In this document: positions 39,133 through 47,899 of the stretch, piece by piece | Numbering within the stretch: position 1 is the stretch's first letter | How the letters are laid out: each line of letters opens with the position of its first letter | Assembly (NCBI RefSeq): GCF_004770905.1 | Contig: NZ_RQHT01000010.1 | Coordinates: forward strand, 1-64,000 | Reading direction: 5' to 3' | Length of the DNA stretch: 64,000 nt | From: Leptospira bandrabouensis | GTDB lineage: Bacteria > Spirochaetota > Leptospiria > Leptospirales > Leptospiraceae | Notes under the pieces: model-generated | Told to the model about the DNA's origin: nothing | What the model saw: the letters and a program-made list of their open reading frames with translations, nothing else | Databases searched by the model: none | Made by a program: the position numbers and the translations under genes

Positions 39133-39942
39133 TCAGTGTGGTTTGAAGTCCTCATAAAGTTTTTTATAAAGTATTTTTTCTAAAATTTTAGGAGAGAGAA
39201 AGCGCATCCATTCCAAAAATTTTCCGGACAAGTTAAAAGTCACAAGCCTTGCTTCTTTGTCCTTGGCAACAGACATTAAAACATGAGCCACTTCTTTTGC
39301 GCTCTTTCGTTTTCCTTTGGCAGGAGCTTCCGATAAAACTCCACCACTTGCGTCGAGACCAGAAGTACGAAGTGCCGTATCCGTATAGGGAACACATACA
39401 AGGGATACACCAAGCCCTGATTCTAAGTTTTCGATCCGAAGGGATTCGAGTGCCGCATGTAAGGCAGACTTGGATGCAGAATATGCCGCACGACCAGGTA
39501 CACCATAGAGAGCAGAGACAGTGGATGTAGTCACAATATTTCCTTTAGCAATAAGAAGCAGAGGAAGGAGTCCACGAATGAGTTGGATGGGGCCAAAAAA
39601 ATTCGTAGCAAAGGTTTTGCGATACACATCCATCGAAAGGGATTCAAAACGACCATGGGCCGTGATTCCTGCATTATTAAACAATACATCAATTTTAGGA
39701 ACCTGTTTTCCAATCCACTGAATGGCATCTAATACAGATGTGGGATCCGCGAGATCACAGGCCACTTTGTGAATGACAGCACCTTGGTGTTTGTTTTTGG
39801 GTTCGGTAATTTCGGCAGCCCTTCTTGCAACAAGAACCAGTTCACAGGGGAATAAGGCCAATTCTTCATACAAAGCCTTACCAATCCCACTCGTTGCTCC
39901 AGTGATCACTACCACCCTATCGTTCCAAAAATCTTTATTCAT
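39133..39942 (-). CDS. Short-chain dehydrogenase in the lipid-modification cluster
   Basis: 269 residues. Nucleotide loop VVITGATSGIGKALYEEL (about 10), NNAGITAHG, catalytic Ser in TTSTVSALYG and YSASKSALHA (about 155). Looks like an acyl- or steroid-type SDR (C-terminal LEWMRFLSPK hints at membrane contact). First of three same-strand genes (SDR, DUF1295, CFA-like); divergent from a quinone-oxidoreductase-like gene with 77 bases between. Confidence 0.88.
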   Translation of the reverse strand: MNKDFWNDRVVVITGATSGIGKALYEELALFPCELVLVARRAAEITEPKNKHQGAVIHKVACDLADPTSVLDAIQWIGKQVPKIDVLFNNAGITAHGRFESLSMDVYRKTFATNFFGPIQLIRGLLPLLLIAKGNIVTTSTVSALYGVPGRAAYSASKSALHAALESLRIENLESGLGVSLVCVPYTDTALRTSGLDASGGVLSEAPAKGKRKSAKEVAHVLMSVAKDKEARLVTFNLSGKFLEWMRFLSPKILEKILYKKLYEDFKPH

Positions 39943-40019
39943 AACGCACCTTTCCTCTGATTCCCACTCGACAAAGGATCAGGAGACCTGAGGATCTGAC
40001 GAGTGAATTTTGATTCTAA

Positions 40020-41057
40020 ATGACAAGAGGGAATATGTTAAACCAAGTTTGGGAAATCCAAGGATCGTTCGGGTTAGAAAATCTAAAAAAATCAACGAGG
40101 GATCTTTCTGAATCACTAGCACCCAAGGAAGTTCTTGTTCGCCTAACTGCAACTTCACTCAATTACCGAGATTATTTAATGGTGATTGGAACTTATAACC
40201 CTAGACAAAAACTCCCTCTCATCCCTTGTTCTGATGGGGCCGGTGTGGTGGAAGCCGTTGGATCAGAGGTCAGTCTTTGGAAAAAAGGAGACCGAGTCCT
40301 TCCGATCTTTGCACAGAAGTGGATGGATGGAGCACCGAATATGGACAACCTCCGTTCGACTCTCGGTGGTCCACATGACGGCTGTTTAGCGAATTATGGA
40401 AAATTCCAAGAAGAAGGACTGGTTGCTACACCAAGCCACCTTACAGACAAAGAAGCTGCCACTTTGGGTTGTGCTGGGCTTACTGCTTACAATGCCGTTG
40501 TGAATTTTGGCGGGATTGAACCCGGATCCGATGTCCTCTGTTTAGGCACTGGGGGTGTTTCTCTATTTGCCTTACAATTTGCAAAAATGATGGGGGCTCG
40601 GGTTATCATTACCTCATCCAGTGATGAAAAATTGGCCCGTGCTAAAACCTTAGGTGCCGATGAAACGATTAATTATTCCACGAGAGCCAATTGGGAACGA
40701 GATGTTCGAAAAGCAACCAAGATGGCAGGAGCCGACCTCATCATCGAAGTGGGTGGTGCTGGCACCATGCAAAAGTCTATGATGAGTGTCAAACCATACG
40801 GAACCATTGCTCTGATCGGTGTCCTTGCTGGAGGAGAATCGAGCCTTTCTCTCTACCCGATTCTTATGCAAGGAGTCAAAGTCCAAGGTGTAATTGTGGG
40901 AAGCCGCGCCGATTTTGAAAAAATGAACCGAGCTATCGAACAAAACAAAATGAAACCAGTTGTGGACAAAGTGTTCGATTGGGAGGAAGTTCCAGAAGCC
41001 CTACAGTATTTACAAACAGGAAAACATTTTGGAAAAGTTGTGGTGAGTTGGGAATAA
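40020..41057 (+). CDS. Medium-chain dehydrogenase, quinone-oxidoreductase-like
   Basis: 345 residues of the zinc-independent MDR branch: [14 protein letters not shown] and a Rossmann fold at [20 protein letters not shown] (about 175). The catalytic-zinc Cys/His of alcohol dehydrogenases are not evident. Probably an NADPH-dependent enone or quinone reductase. The alternative ATG at 40035 would give a more typical N-terminus but its AGGG is only three bases away, so the upstream ATG is kept. Confidence 0.85.
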   Translation: MTRGNMLNQVWEIQGSFGLENLKKSTRDLSESLAPKEVLVRLTATSLNYRDYLMVIGTYNPRQKLPLIPCSDGAGVVEAVGSEVSLWKKGDRVLPIFAQKWMDGAPNMDNLRSTLGGPHDGCLANYGKFQEEGLVATPSHLTDKEAATLGCAGLTAYNAVVNFGGIEPGSDVLCLGTGGVSLFALQFAKMMGARVIITSSSDEKLARAKTLGADETINYSTRANWERDVRKATKMAGADLIIEVGGAGTMQKSMMSVKPYGTIALIGVLAGGESSLSLYPILMQGVKVQGVIVGSRADFEKMNRAIEQNKMKPVVDKVFDWEEVPEALQYLQTGKHFGKVVVSWE

Positions 41058-41132
41058 AGAAGTAAAGATCCAAAACCAATATCAATAACAAGGATCAAAT
41101 AACGATTCACAAGTGTTTCGTATCGTAATACT

Positions 41133-41870
41133 TTATTTTTGGGTTGCGATTCTATCTAACAACTCTTTTAGAAGGTGGCGTTCTCCTTCCGAAAGAGAAG
41201 AAACACTAGGAAGTAAAGCCTGCATGGTAATTGCTGCGGATACAATCTCGGAGCTTGCATTTTTTTGAAGTGGATCATGATTTGTAATGGCCGAAACCAC
41301 TACCTCACGTGCATCATAAGATAGATTGATATCACGTATATCTTCTGGCATCGCAAGTAAGCTGAGTACGATTCCAGAACTAAAGGAATAAATCAATTCT
41401 GCCGCACGTTTTTCAGTCACCTTGAGTTGTCCTTCGACCGCAATACGATGGATTAGCTCACCGAGAAGTTGTTTTGATTTTTCGATGACAGGTAAATTTA
41501 ATTCCGGCCTCGGTTCACCAAACATCAATACATAAAGGACTGGGTTTTCAAGTCCAAAGTTGATATGGGAATCCCAGGCCCTACGTAGGTCTTCCACAGG
41601 ATCAGAACTTGGTTTTTGTTCCTTCTTTTTGTTAAAGGCAGCGACAAATCCAGACTCAGCTACGGCATCGAGTAGTCCGCGCATGTCACCAAACAAACGA
41701 TAAAGAGTCGGTGCTTGCACCTTTGCTGCAGCAGAGACACTCCTCGTCGTTAAGGCCTCTCGACCGCCTTTTTTTAATACACCAAGAGCCGCTTTTATAA
41801 TCCGCTCACGAATATCATTTCGGGATGCACTCACTGCAGGTGTTTGGCCTGCTAACTTATTCTTAGACAC
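41133..41870 (-). CDS. TetR-family transcriptional regulator
   Basis: 245 residues, GTG start. The helix-turn-helix is at about 20-65 (IIKAALGVLKKGGREALTTR, then VQAPTLYRLFGD). The ligand domain is unspecific. Oriented away from an SDR gene, and the 329-base gap holds two copies of an inverted repeat near the SDR promoter. Probable repressor of the SDR, inducer unknown. Ends 75 bases from the convergent MDR gene. Confidence 0.85.
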   Translation of the reverse strand: MSKNKLAGQTPAVSASRNDIRERIIKAALGVLKKGGREALTTRSVSAAAKVQAPTLYRLFGDMRGLLDAVAESGFVAAFNKKKEQKPSSDPVEDLRRAWDSHINFGLENPVLYVLMFGEPRPELNLPVIEKSKQLLGELIHRIAVEGQLKVTEKRAAELIYSFSSGIVLSLLAMPEDIRDINLSYDAREVVVSAITNHDPLQKNASSEIVSAAITMQALLPSVSSLSEGERHLLKELLDRIATQK

Positions 41871-42093
41871 GATACACTGCTACTTTTAATTCAAATTCTT
41901 CGGAACACCTATAACTTAGAAAAGAATGTGGACTTTGTCGATGATTAAAAATTTCGACATAACATTGAAACTCCAAACTTACATTCACCTTTTTTGATTT
42001 TTGTCTCTGGTGCCAAATCAAGTCAGACTTTACCTAATTTAAGACCGTATATTGATTCTTTCTTCCCAATTTTTTCGATGAAGGAGGGAAAAT

Positions 42094-42123
42094 TTGATTG
42101 CAGGCACATGTTATCTGTGATAA
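42094..42123 (+). promoter_or_regulatory. Likely promoter of the TetR-controlled SDR gene
   Basis: TTGATT (42094-42099), 18-base spacer, TGATAA (42118-42123). The -10 box overlaps the first of the two inverted repeats, so a bound repressor would block RNA polymerase. It lies about 77 bases before the SDR start codon. Confidence 0.45.
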
Positions 42124-42155
42124 ACAAATATTGTTATCAATGATAACAATATTTG
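42111..42155. promoter_or_regulatory. Tandem TetR-type operators
   Basis: The core TTATC-N3-GATAA occurs twice: 42111-42123 and 42134-42146 (centres 23 bp apart, about two helical turns). The second is embedded in a perfect palindrome of 15+1+15 bp at 42125-42155: CAAATATTGTTATCA, centre A, then its inverted copy. Symmetry and position fit binding by the divergent TetR protein. Confidence 0.65.
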
Positions 42156-42199
42156 GGTCTGGAATCAAACGGACCCAAGACAAAAAGGAAAGGGGCAAT

Positions 42200-43021
42200 A
42201 TGTCTAATAAAATCTGGCTCATTACTGGAAGTTCTCGAGGTTTTGGTCGCATCTGGACGGAAGCTGCACTCAAACGTGGCGACAAAGTGGCGGCCACCGC
42301 ACGTTCTTTATCAAACTTAGCAGACCTGAAGGAAAAATATGGTGATCAAGTTCTAACTTTAGAGCTCGACGTAACAAAACCCGATCAGGTCAAACGTGTG
42401 GTGGAAGAAGCCCATGCGCACTTTGGCAAATTAGATATCATTTTGAACAATGCTGGATATTCACTTGTGGGCACCATAGAAGAAGCAAGTGGAGATGAAG
42501 TCAGGGCTCTTTATGAAACTAATATTTTTGGCCCACTCTCTGTCATCCAAGCCGCATTACCGTTATTACGCAAACAAGGTAGCGGTCATATCGTTGGTAT
42601 TTCCAGTACTTTGGGACTTGTATCGATGCCATTGATTGGATACTACTGTTCTTCCAAATGGGCGTTCGAATCGATCCATGAAAGTTTGGCGATGGAAGTG
42701 AAACCTTTTGGTATCAAAGTAACCATTGTAGAACCAGGTGCTTATGCCACCGAGTTTGGAAGCCCCGCTTCATTGAAGTTTGCCACTGGACTTGATATCT
42801 ACTCAGATCTTAAAAATCAGTTCCAAGAGAGAATGAAGAGTATGGAACGTGGGAATCCGAATGCAACACCTGAAGCTTTGTTCAAAATGATCGATGCAGA
42901 AAATCCACCTCTTCGATTTTTTCTGGGAAATCAAAATTTGCCTTTGGTAAGAGAAACCTATGCCAATCGTCTAGCCACTTGGGAGGTTTGGCAGGAAATT
43001 TCAGACGCAGCACAGGGATGA
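42200..43021 (+). CDS. Short-chain dehydrogenase, TetR-linked
   Basis: 273 residues from the ATG at 42200 (MSNKIWLITGSSRGFGR), preceded by AAAGGGG; a longer frame from 42098 would run through the operators. Landmarks are the nucleotide loop TGSSRGFG, NNAGYSLVG, ISSTLGL and YYCSSKWA. This SDR type, paired with its own regulator, often handles aldehydes, ketones or xenobiotics. Expected to be induced when the TetR repressor binds its ligand. Confidence 0.87.
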   Translation: MSNKIWLITGSSRGFGRIWTEAALKRGDKVAATARSLSNLADLKEKYGDQVLTLELDVTKPDQVKRVVEEAHAHFGKLDIILNNAGYSLVGTIEEASGDEVRALYETNIFGPLSVIQAALPLLRKQGSGHIVGISSTLGLVSMPLIGYYCSSKWAFESIHESLAMEVKPFGIKVTIVEPGAYATEFGSPASLKFATGLDIYSDLKNQFQERMKSMERGNPNATPEALFKMIDAENPPLRFFLGNQNLPLVRETYANRLATWEVWQEISDAAQG

Positions 43022-43145
43022 TTGTAAAAAGAGGACCATCTGGAAATTCTAATTTCCTATTTCCTTATATTTCTGGATGAGACGTCCAAAAGAAAAGATA
43101 ATTAAGTTGGTACATTCCGGGCATTACCAGCTTATCTGAGTTAGT

Positions 43146-44135
43146 TTAAACTTCTTTTAATTTTACTAATTCTTTCATTGTACGAAACTCTAAATCCGCT
43201 ACCGTATGAAGAAGAACTTTAATTTCACTGAGGGCACTCTCCTCTCCCCTTTTTCCCAAGGTATCAAACAAGGAGGCAATATTTGTCCAGTGGTCTGCAA
43301 TCTCTTTGAATTGGAGATAAGCATTTTTAATAATAGGATCTTTTGTTAGTTCATAAGATTCATAAAGAAAGTCTCTATACAAATTACGAAAAATAGCTCC
43401 ACCCGTCCCAGCTTTTTCCATCATCATCGCAGTGGTTCCAAAATCTCTTGGAATGTCCTTGGAAGAATGGTACCATTTCTCCAAATAGGTTGCTAGTTTT
43501 TTAATCCCTTTATAGGAAACATTGGTAATTGGAGGATTTACATATTCACGTGCATTGTTTTTTGCCGCAAGGACCACAACCTTATCCAAGTTAATTTGTT
43601 TTTTCCCCGGCCCAATCGTATAAAAGAGATTTTTAGATGCCATTGGTCCTTTTTCGTTTCTTGCCAATTCCAAACTTTTTAAGGAAGTTTGTACCTTGGT
43701 CCCTTGTTGTTTTGTATCTACCAAATATGCATTTTTATCGTCGTATCCATATAAAGCAGCATAATGACCTGCAAAATGAAAGGGTTTGGAAAAATATTCC
43801 AAATGAAAACAATCTAACTTTAAACCAACGGGTGTTCCGGAATCAATCATATCCCGAACCGATGACCAAGCCTTTGACTTTGAAGATGTTTCCGAAATTT
43901 TAAGATCCAATTTTAGATTTTTTGTTATATTTTTTGTGAGTTCATCTGGTTTAATTCTCCCACCAATAAAGGGGTAGTCCATCGACTTCATATTCCAAAA
44001 GATAAAGCTAAGCCCTTCGCCAATGCCAAATAATATGGGTTCAGTGAGATCGATCCCAATATGTTTTAGAAGTGTCCCTGTAGTTGTGGTTTCACAGTGA
44101 ACTCCTATAAAAGGAGAAAGTTTATTTATGATCAT
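43146..44135 (-). CDS. BtrH N-terminal-type protein with C-terminal DUF4872-like domain
   Basis: 329 residues. The first ~130 resemble the BtrH N-terminal fold (papain-like, as in the butirosin acyltransferase BtrH): an opening HCETTTTGTLLKHIGI where the Cys would be catalytic, GIGEGLSFIFW, then HYAALYGYDDKNAYLVDTKQ for the His/Asp partners. The remaining helical part matches DUF4872 in layout. Proteins of this design appear in antibiotic and peptide gene clusters, but no biosynthetic partner is nearby. The substrate is unknown; an acyl- or peptidyl-transfer role is inference. Stand-alone on the minus strand, upstream of it the ZIP transporter gene. Confidence 0.7.
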   Translation of the reverse strand: MIINKLSPFIGVHCETTTTGTLLKHIGIDLTEPILFGIGEGLSFIFWNMKSMDYPFIGGRIKPDELTKNITKNLKLDLKISETSSKSKAWSSVRDMIDSGTPVGLKLDCFHLEYFSKPFHFAGHYAALYGYDDKNAYLVDTKQQGTKVQTSLKSLELARNEKGPMASKNLFYTIGPGKKQINLDKVVVLAAKNNAREYVNPPITNVSYKGIKKLATYLEKWYHSSKDIPRDFGTTAMMMEKAGTGGAIFRNLYRDFLYESYELTKDPIIKNAYLQFKEIADHWTNIASLFDTLGKRGEESALSEIKVLLHTVADLEFRTMKELVKLKEV

Positions 44136-44221
44136 AGCTTAAATGATTTCCAACGTTGTAATGGTTTCGCATCAGTGACTACTTGTCAGAAAGGTATTTG
44201 GATTCATGTTACTTTAAAAGT

Positions 44222-45034
44222 TTAACCAAGCCCTACATCGAGAGCCATCATAAGAACAAATCCAAACATGGCACCGAGGGTCGACATTTCCGTTTCCTTA
44301 CCCGTATGAGATTCGGGAATCAGCTCCTCCACTACCACAAAAATCATAGCACCCGCTGCAAAGGAAAGTGCAAACGGTAATAAACTTTCCACATAAAACA
44401 CAAGGGCGGCTCCTAAAATTCCACCGATCGGTTCCACAAACCCAGAGAGTTGTCCATACCAAAAACTTTTCCTGGCACTAAATCCCTCGCGTAACAAAGG
44501 AATGGAAACAGCAGCCCCTTCTGGAATATTTTGGATGCCGATTCCAAAAGCGACAACAACTGCTGCCATCAGTGCTTCATATGTAAACCCATCACCAAGC
44601 GCGCCAAAGGCGACCCCCACGGCCAAACCTTCCGGAATGTTATGAAGAGTGATCGCAAGAATTAAAAGTAAACTTCTTTGAAAAGAAGACTTCCCTCCTT
44701 CCAAACGATTTTCTTCTAAACCAACATGTAAATGTGGAAGGAGTTTATGTAATAAATACAAAGAAAGCCCACCAGATAAAAAACCGAGACTTACATGAAA
44801 CCAAGCAAGATTTCCAGCACGTTCAGAAAGTTCAATCGATGGTAAAAGAAGAGACCAAAAACTAGCCGCAATCATAATCCCAGAAGCAAAACCAAGCATG
44901 GCATTAAAGACAGGTCTTGGCACCGTGCGAAAGAAAAAAACAAAACCGGCACCGAAAGCAGTGCAAAACCAAGTAAACCCAGTGGCAAGAAGTGCCAAAA
45001 CCACTGGATGTAGAGATAGAAAAAAATCGAACAT
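44222..45034 (-). CDS. ZIP-family metal transporter
   Basis: 270 residues, eight TM helices. Metal-site helices are TLHNIPEGLAVGVAFG (TM4) and IGIQNIPEGAAVSIP (TM5), the ZupT/GufA pattern; HKLLPHLHVG adds a His-rich loop. Expected to import Zn2+ (also Fe, Mn, Cd). Its ATG follows the stop of the exported-protein gene directly, so the two are cotranscribed. Confidence 0.92.
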   Translation of the reverse strand: MFDFFLSLHPVVLALLATGFTWFCTAFGAGFVFFFRTVPRPVFNAMLGFASGIMIAASFWSLLLPSIELSERAGNLAWFHVSLGFLSGGLSLYLLHKLLPHLHVGLEENRLEGGKSSFQRSLLLILAITLHNIPEGLAVGVAFGALGDGFTYEALMAAVVVAFGIGIQNIPEGAAVSIPLLREGFSARKSFWYGQLSGFVEPIGGILGAALVFYVESLLPFALSFAAGAMIFVVVEELIPESHTGKETEMSTLGAMFGFVLMMALDVGLG

Positions 45035-45619
45035 CTATTTAGCTGGCATCATTCCGACAAAGAGAGAACTCATTTCTTTGGCTCGCCAAAGTCCATCGGT
45101 ATCTTTTTCCATAGATACAGGTCGATAACTGGAAGCACCGCGAGTCGCTACAAAAAGTTTTAGTTTCCCCGTTGATTCCTCTCCCGAATATGGGTTGGTA
45201 AATGTTTCCACTGTCAAAGGACTACTCGGCGTATAACCGTTAGCTGGTTCTGCCCCTTTCCAATAACCATTGGATAACATTTTATATTTATCAAGTTGCC
45301 CTAACAAATATTTGTCACTTCCTCCTAAGTCCATTCCCTCTACGGCGGAAGGTTTGGTAGACTTTTGTCTGTTTTTGGAGAGGACAGAAAGGATCACGGC
45401 TTTCGTTCCCAAGTCCTGATTTTTGCCATAAATAGAAATGGCAAGGACTAACATTGCAACTCCTCCTTCTGGTGTGGAGGCCACTTTCGATTGTAATGAT
45501 TTGAATTCATCTACAGTGGTAGGTTCGGTAGATATACTAACAGGATTTCTCTCTGTCAAGTTTTGAGCCACAATGGGTAAGGAAAAACAAAATACTAATA
45601 AACAAGTGATCGTTTTCAT
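45035..45619 (-). CDS. Exported protein, resembling DUF6935
   Basis: 194 residues from the ATG at 45619, which places a signal peptide at the N-terminus (MKTITCLLVFCFSLPIVAQ). A longer ATG reading at 45640 has no ribosome site. The segment STPEGGVAMLVLAISIYGKN recalls the DUF6935 family, from memory. Function unknown. Ends on the base before the ZIP gene start. Confidence 0.65.
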   Translation of the reverse strand: MKTITCLLVFCFSLPIVAQNLTERNPVSISTEPTTVDEFKSLQSKVASTPEGGVAMLVLAISIYGKNQDLGTKAVILSVLSKNRQKSTKPSAVEGMDLGGSDKYLLGQLDKYKMLSNGYWKGAEPANGYTPSSPLTVETFTNPYSGEESTGKLKLFVATRGASSYRPVSMEKDTDGLWRAKEMSSLFVGMMPAK

Positions 45620-45711
45620 GGTCGAGAATACTAGAATCATTATGATTTGGTTTCAATCCTTTTTCTTCATTTTTTTCTTTACCAAATGACTAGAAGCGGT
45701 AAACTTCTTTT

Positions 45712-46101
45712 ATGAAAAAAATATTCTTTATTTCTCTCTTTTTTCTTCCTTTCCTTATCACCTCACAGACATTAAAGGATGCAAAAGAATTCCAAGCACT
45801 CTCCAAAAAAATGTGTGCAAAATCGTCTGAGTGTATGAAAGAAAAACTAAAAGACCTTCCCGCAGACCAAAGGAAAATGATCGAGTCTCAATTTGTCAAT
45901 GGGAACGTCTGCGAATCTCGTTATAAAAACTACGTTGTAGAAGGCCAAAAACCGGCAAACAACCAACCCACAAAAAAACTCACCAAACAAGATTTAGAAG
46001 ACATGAAAAAATGTGCCAAAGATATGGCTGCCTTTTCCTGTGCCGACTTAGAAGAAGGAAAAGTTCCAGAGTCTTGCGAAAAATTCCAAGAAGAAGATTA
46101 A
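45712..46101 (+). CDS. Small exported Cys-containing protein
   Basis: 129 residues. Signal MKKIFFISLFFLPFLITSQ is followed by a helical domain with six cysteines in three close pairs (MCAKSSECM, NVCES, KKCAKDMAAFSCADL, ESCEK). Similar in style to the lipoprotein at 20071. Unknown function; probably periplasmic. Followed by a clear terminator inside the convergent epmA. Confidence 0.65.
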   Translation: MKKIFFISLFFLPFLITSQTLKDAKEFQALSKKMCAKSSECMKEKLKDLPADQRKMIESQFVNGNVCESRYKNYVVEGQKPANNQPTKKLTKQDLEDMKKCAKDMAAFSCADLEEGKVPESCEKFQEED

Positions 46102-46111
46102 TCCAAATAAT

Positions 46112-47083
46112 CTACACTTCCATCCAATACGGGCTAACCTCGTTTAGCCCGTTTTTTCCTGATAATTTCAAAATCAGTCGGTCCATACCAATCGAAATTC
46201 CAGAACAATTTGGAAATCCATTTTCTAAACATCCAAGAAAATCTTCATCCATAGGGAAAACTTCTTTCCCCAATTTTGCACGTAACTCCTGTTCATCGCT
46301 AAAACGTTTTTTCTGTTCCTCTACGTCGCTAAGCTCATAAAATGCATTGGCAAGTTCCAGTCCGTCCCAATAAATTTCAAATCGTTTGGCAACTCCATCT
46401 ACAATTTTGGCAAGGGCCGCACATTCAGGTGGATAGTCGTATAAAAAAACAATCCCTTCACCTAATTTTGGTTCTACTAGGTTTAAAAAAACCAAAAAGA
46501 ATAAATCTTCATATTGCCACCGATTCAGTTCTGATACGGGTGTATTCGATAGTTTTTTGGAGGTAATGGTTTTGATTAGATCTTCTTTTAAAAAACCATG
46601 TCCAAGGTTTTGCAAAAAAACTTCTTCCACAGAGAGGTGACGAATCCATTTGGGATTTGTAAGGTTTTTCTTATCTTTTTCTCTTCCCAAAGCAGAAATC
46701 AATTCTCTCAGGAATTTTTCTATAAAATGACGTAAAATCACATCATCCATTTCTTTTGCATAGAGTTCTAACATTACAAACTCTTTCGAATGAACCCCAC
46801 TTCCCATCTCTCCCGACCGGTAAGTATGAGCGAGTTCAAAGATTCGATCGAGCCCAGTTGCCATCATTTGTTTTAAACTGTATTCGGGAGAAGTGATGAG
46901 ATATCCTTTTTCCCTACCGTTAGGGGAACGCACTTCAAACGGATCTAAATATGGTTCCATACCTACTACGGGTTTGAATGTCGGCGTATCTACCTCCAAA
47001 AACTCATTTCTCGAAAGAATCTCACGTACCATTTTGAAAACTTGAGATCGAAAAATAACTGTATCTTTTGAGAGAGAAATCAT
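46112..47083 (-). CDS. epmA: EF-P lysyltransferase (EpmA/GenX, LysRS-like)
   Basis: Class II lysyl-tRNA-synthetase-like enzyme that attaches (R)-beta-lysine to the EF-P lysine. 323 residues without the anticodon-binding domain, the EpmA length. Motifs: VDTPTFKPVVGMEPYLDPF (about 25), motif 2 in YRSGEMGSGVHSKEFVMLE (about 95-115), and motif 3 GISIGMDRLIL near the C-terminus. The start at 47083 is set by GGAGG seven bases upstream. Its gene is 16 kb from efp and epmB. EpmC, which hydroxylates the residue in enterobacteria, is not in the window. Confidence 0.93.
   Translation of the reverse strand: MISLSKDTVIFRSQVFKMVREILSRNEFLEVDTPTFKPVVGMEPYLDPFEVRSPNGREKGYLITSPEYSLKQMMATGLDRIFELAHTYRSGEMGSGVHSKEFVMLELYAKEMDDVILRHFIEKFLRELISALGREKDKKNLTNPKWIRHLSVEEVFLQNLGHGFLKEDLIKTITSKKLSNTPVSELNRWQYEDLFFLVFLNLVEPKLGEGIVFLYDYPPECAALAKIVDGVAKRFEIYWDGLELANAFYELSDVEEQKKRFSDEQELRAKLGKEVFPMDEDFLGCLENGFPNCSGISIGMDRLILKLSGKNGLNEVSPYWMEV
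46129..46157 (+). terminator. Intrinsic terminator for the exported-protein gene
   Basis: ACGGGCTAA / TTAGCCCGT, a 9-bp stem with a 6-nt loop followed by TTTTTT (46152-46157). It lies 28 bases after the stop of the gene at 45712 and inside the last codons of the convergent epmA. Confidence 0.85.
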
Positions 47084-47096
47084 ACCATTACCTCCA

Positions 47097-47456
47097 ATGG
47101 CAAAAAAAACAAAATACCTGAACATACGAGAAGTTCAAAACGCGTATGAAATTGTCATTTTGTCTAAAGACGTTCATCAAGAATTAGAAGAAGAATTGGA
47201 TTCTGTCATGCATATGTTGTTCTTCCAAACAAGGTCTCATATCCAAATGGATCTTTCCAACCTTCCTTACCTTCCCATCACTCTTCTCACTAAACTTTTA
47301 AATATGGCTCGTGACCTAAGATTAAAAAAAAGGGTTCTAGTATTACTCGGATTACCCATTTCTAGTTATATGTATTTAAAACGATTTGACCTAGTTCGAC
47401 TTGTGTTTCCAAGTCCAGCGATCCTTAAAGAGTCTCATCGAGTTCCCAGGGGATAA
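47097..47456 (+). CDS. STAS-like (anti-sigma-antagonist fold) protein
   Basis: 119 residues. The pattern IQMDLSNLPYLPITLLTKLL followed by DLRLKKRVLVLLGLP resembles the beta-alpha core of STAS proteins, but the phosphorylatable Ser of SpoIIAA (DSSG) is missing (LPIT). Possible partner-binding role in stress or sensor signalling. The ATG is only 13 bases from the divergent epmA start and has no Shine-Dalgarno, so it may be leaderless or its promoter lies in epmA. Confidence 0.6.
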   Translation: MAKKTKYLNIREVQNAYEIVILSKDVHQELEEELDSVMHMLFFQTRSHIQMDLSNLPYLPITLLTKLLNMARDLRLKKRVLVLLGLPISSYMYLKRFDLVRLVFPSPAILKESHRVPRG

Positions 47457-47841
47457 TTTCTAAATTCACACCCAGTTCACCTAACAAAAGCATAGTTCTT
47501 TTGTCGAGAACCACTCCTTTTGTGAACTCAGAGGCAAACTCTACAGAAACGTAAATGGTAGATTCATAGTTTTCGGTGAATTCTTTTAGTTCTTTTCGAA
47601 CAGGTGCTAAAGTTTTAAGCAAATCCCAAATATGATCCAATGCAGGGAATTCAGGTCCCAATTTAGAATTGATCTGCCAATGACTCGGAATTGTCATATT
47701 TTCGATGTCTTTTACATCCGCTCCGTGGTAATAGTCCGGTTGGATGCCCAATTTTTCCGTCAGTTCCTGCGGCTTTAGCCTCGGACCTGTGATGGCGAAC
47801 ATCGCCCACGATTTTGCTTCTCTTTGTGTTCCCGATTCCAT
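47425..47841 (-). CDS. DUF4279-family protein
   Basis: 138 residues, cytoplasmic. The N-terminus AMFAITGPRLKPQELTEKLG and the paired WQINSKLG strand match the DUF4279 family, found scattered in bacteria with no known role, often near toxins or immunity-like genes. Overlaps the convergent STAS-like gene by 32 bases. Confidence 0.7.
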   Translation of the reverse strand: MESGTQREAKSWAMFAITGPRLKPQELTEKLGIQPDYYHGADVKDIENMTIPSHWQINSKLGPEFPALDHIWDLLKTLAPVRKELKEFTENYESTIYVSVEFASEFTKGVVLDKRTMLLLGELGVNLEIIPWELDETL

Positions 47842-47899
47842 TTTTTACTTTTTTTTTCTACTACAAGAACCAAATTGAGAAAGAACTCAAGGGAAAAAC

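Noticed and set aside
42098..42199. N-terminal extension of the TetR-linked SDR
   Set aside because: Would translate the operators and promoter; SDR N-terminus starts normally at 42200.
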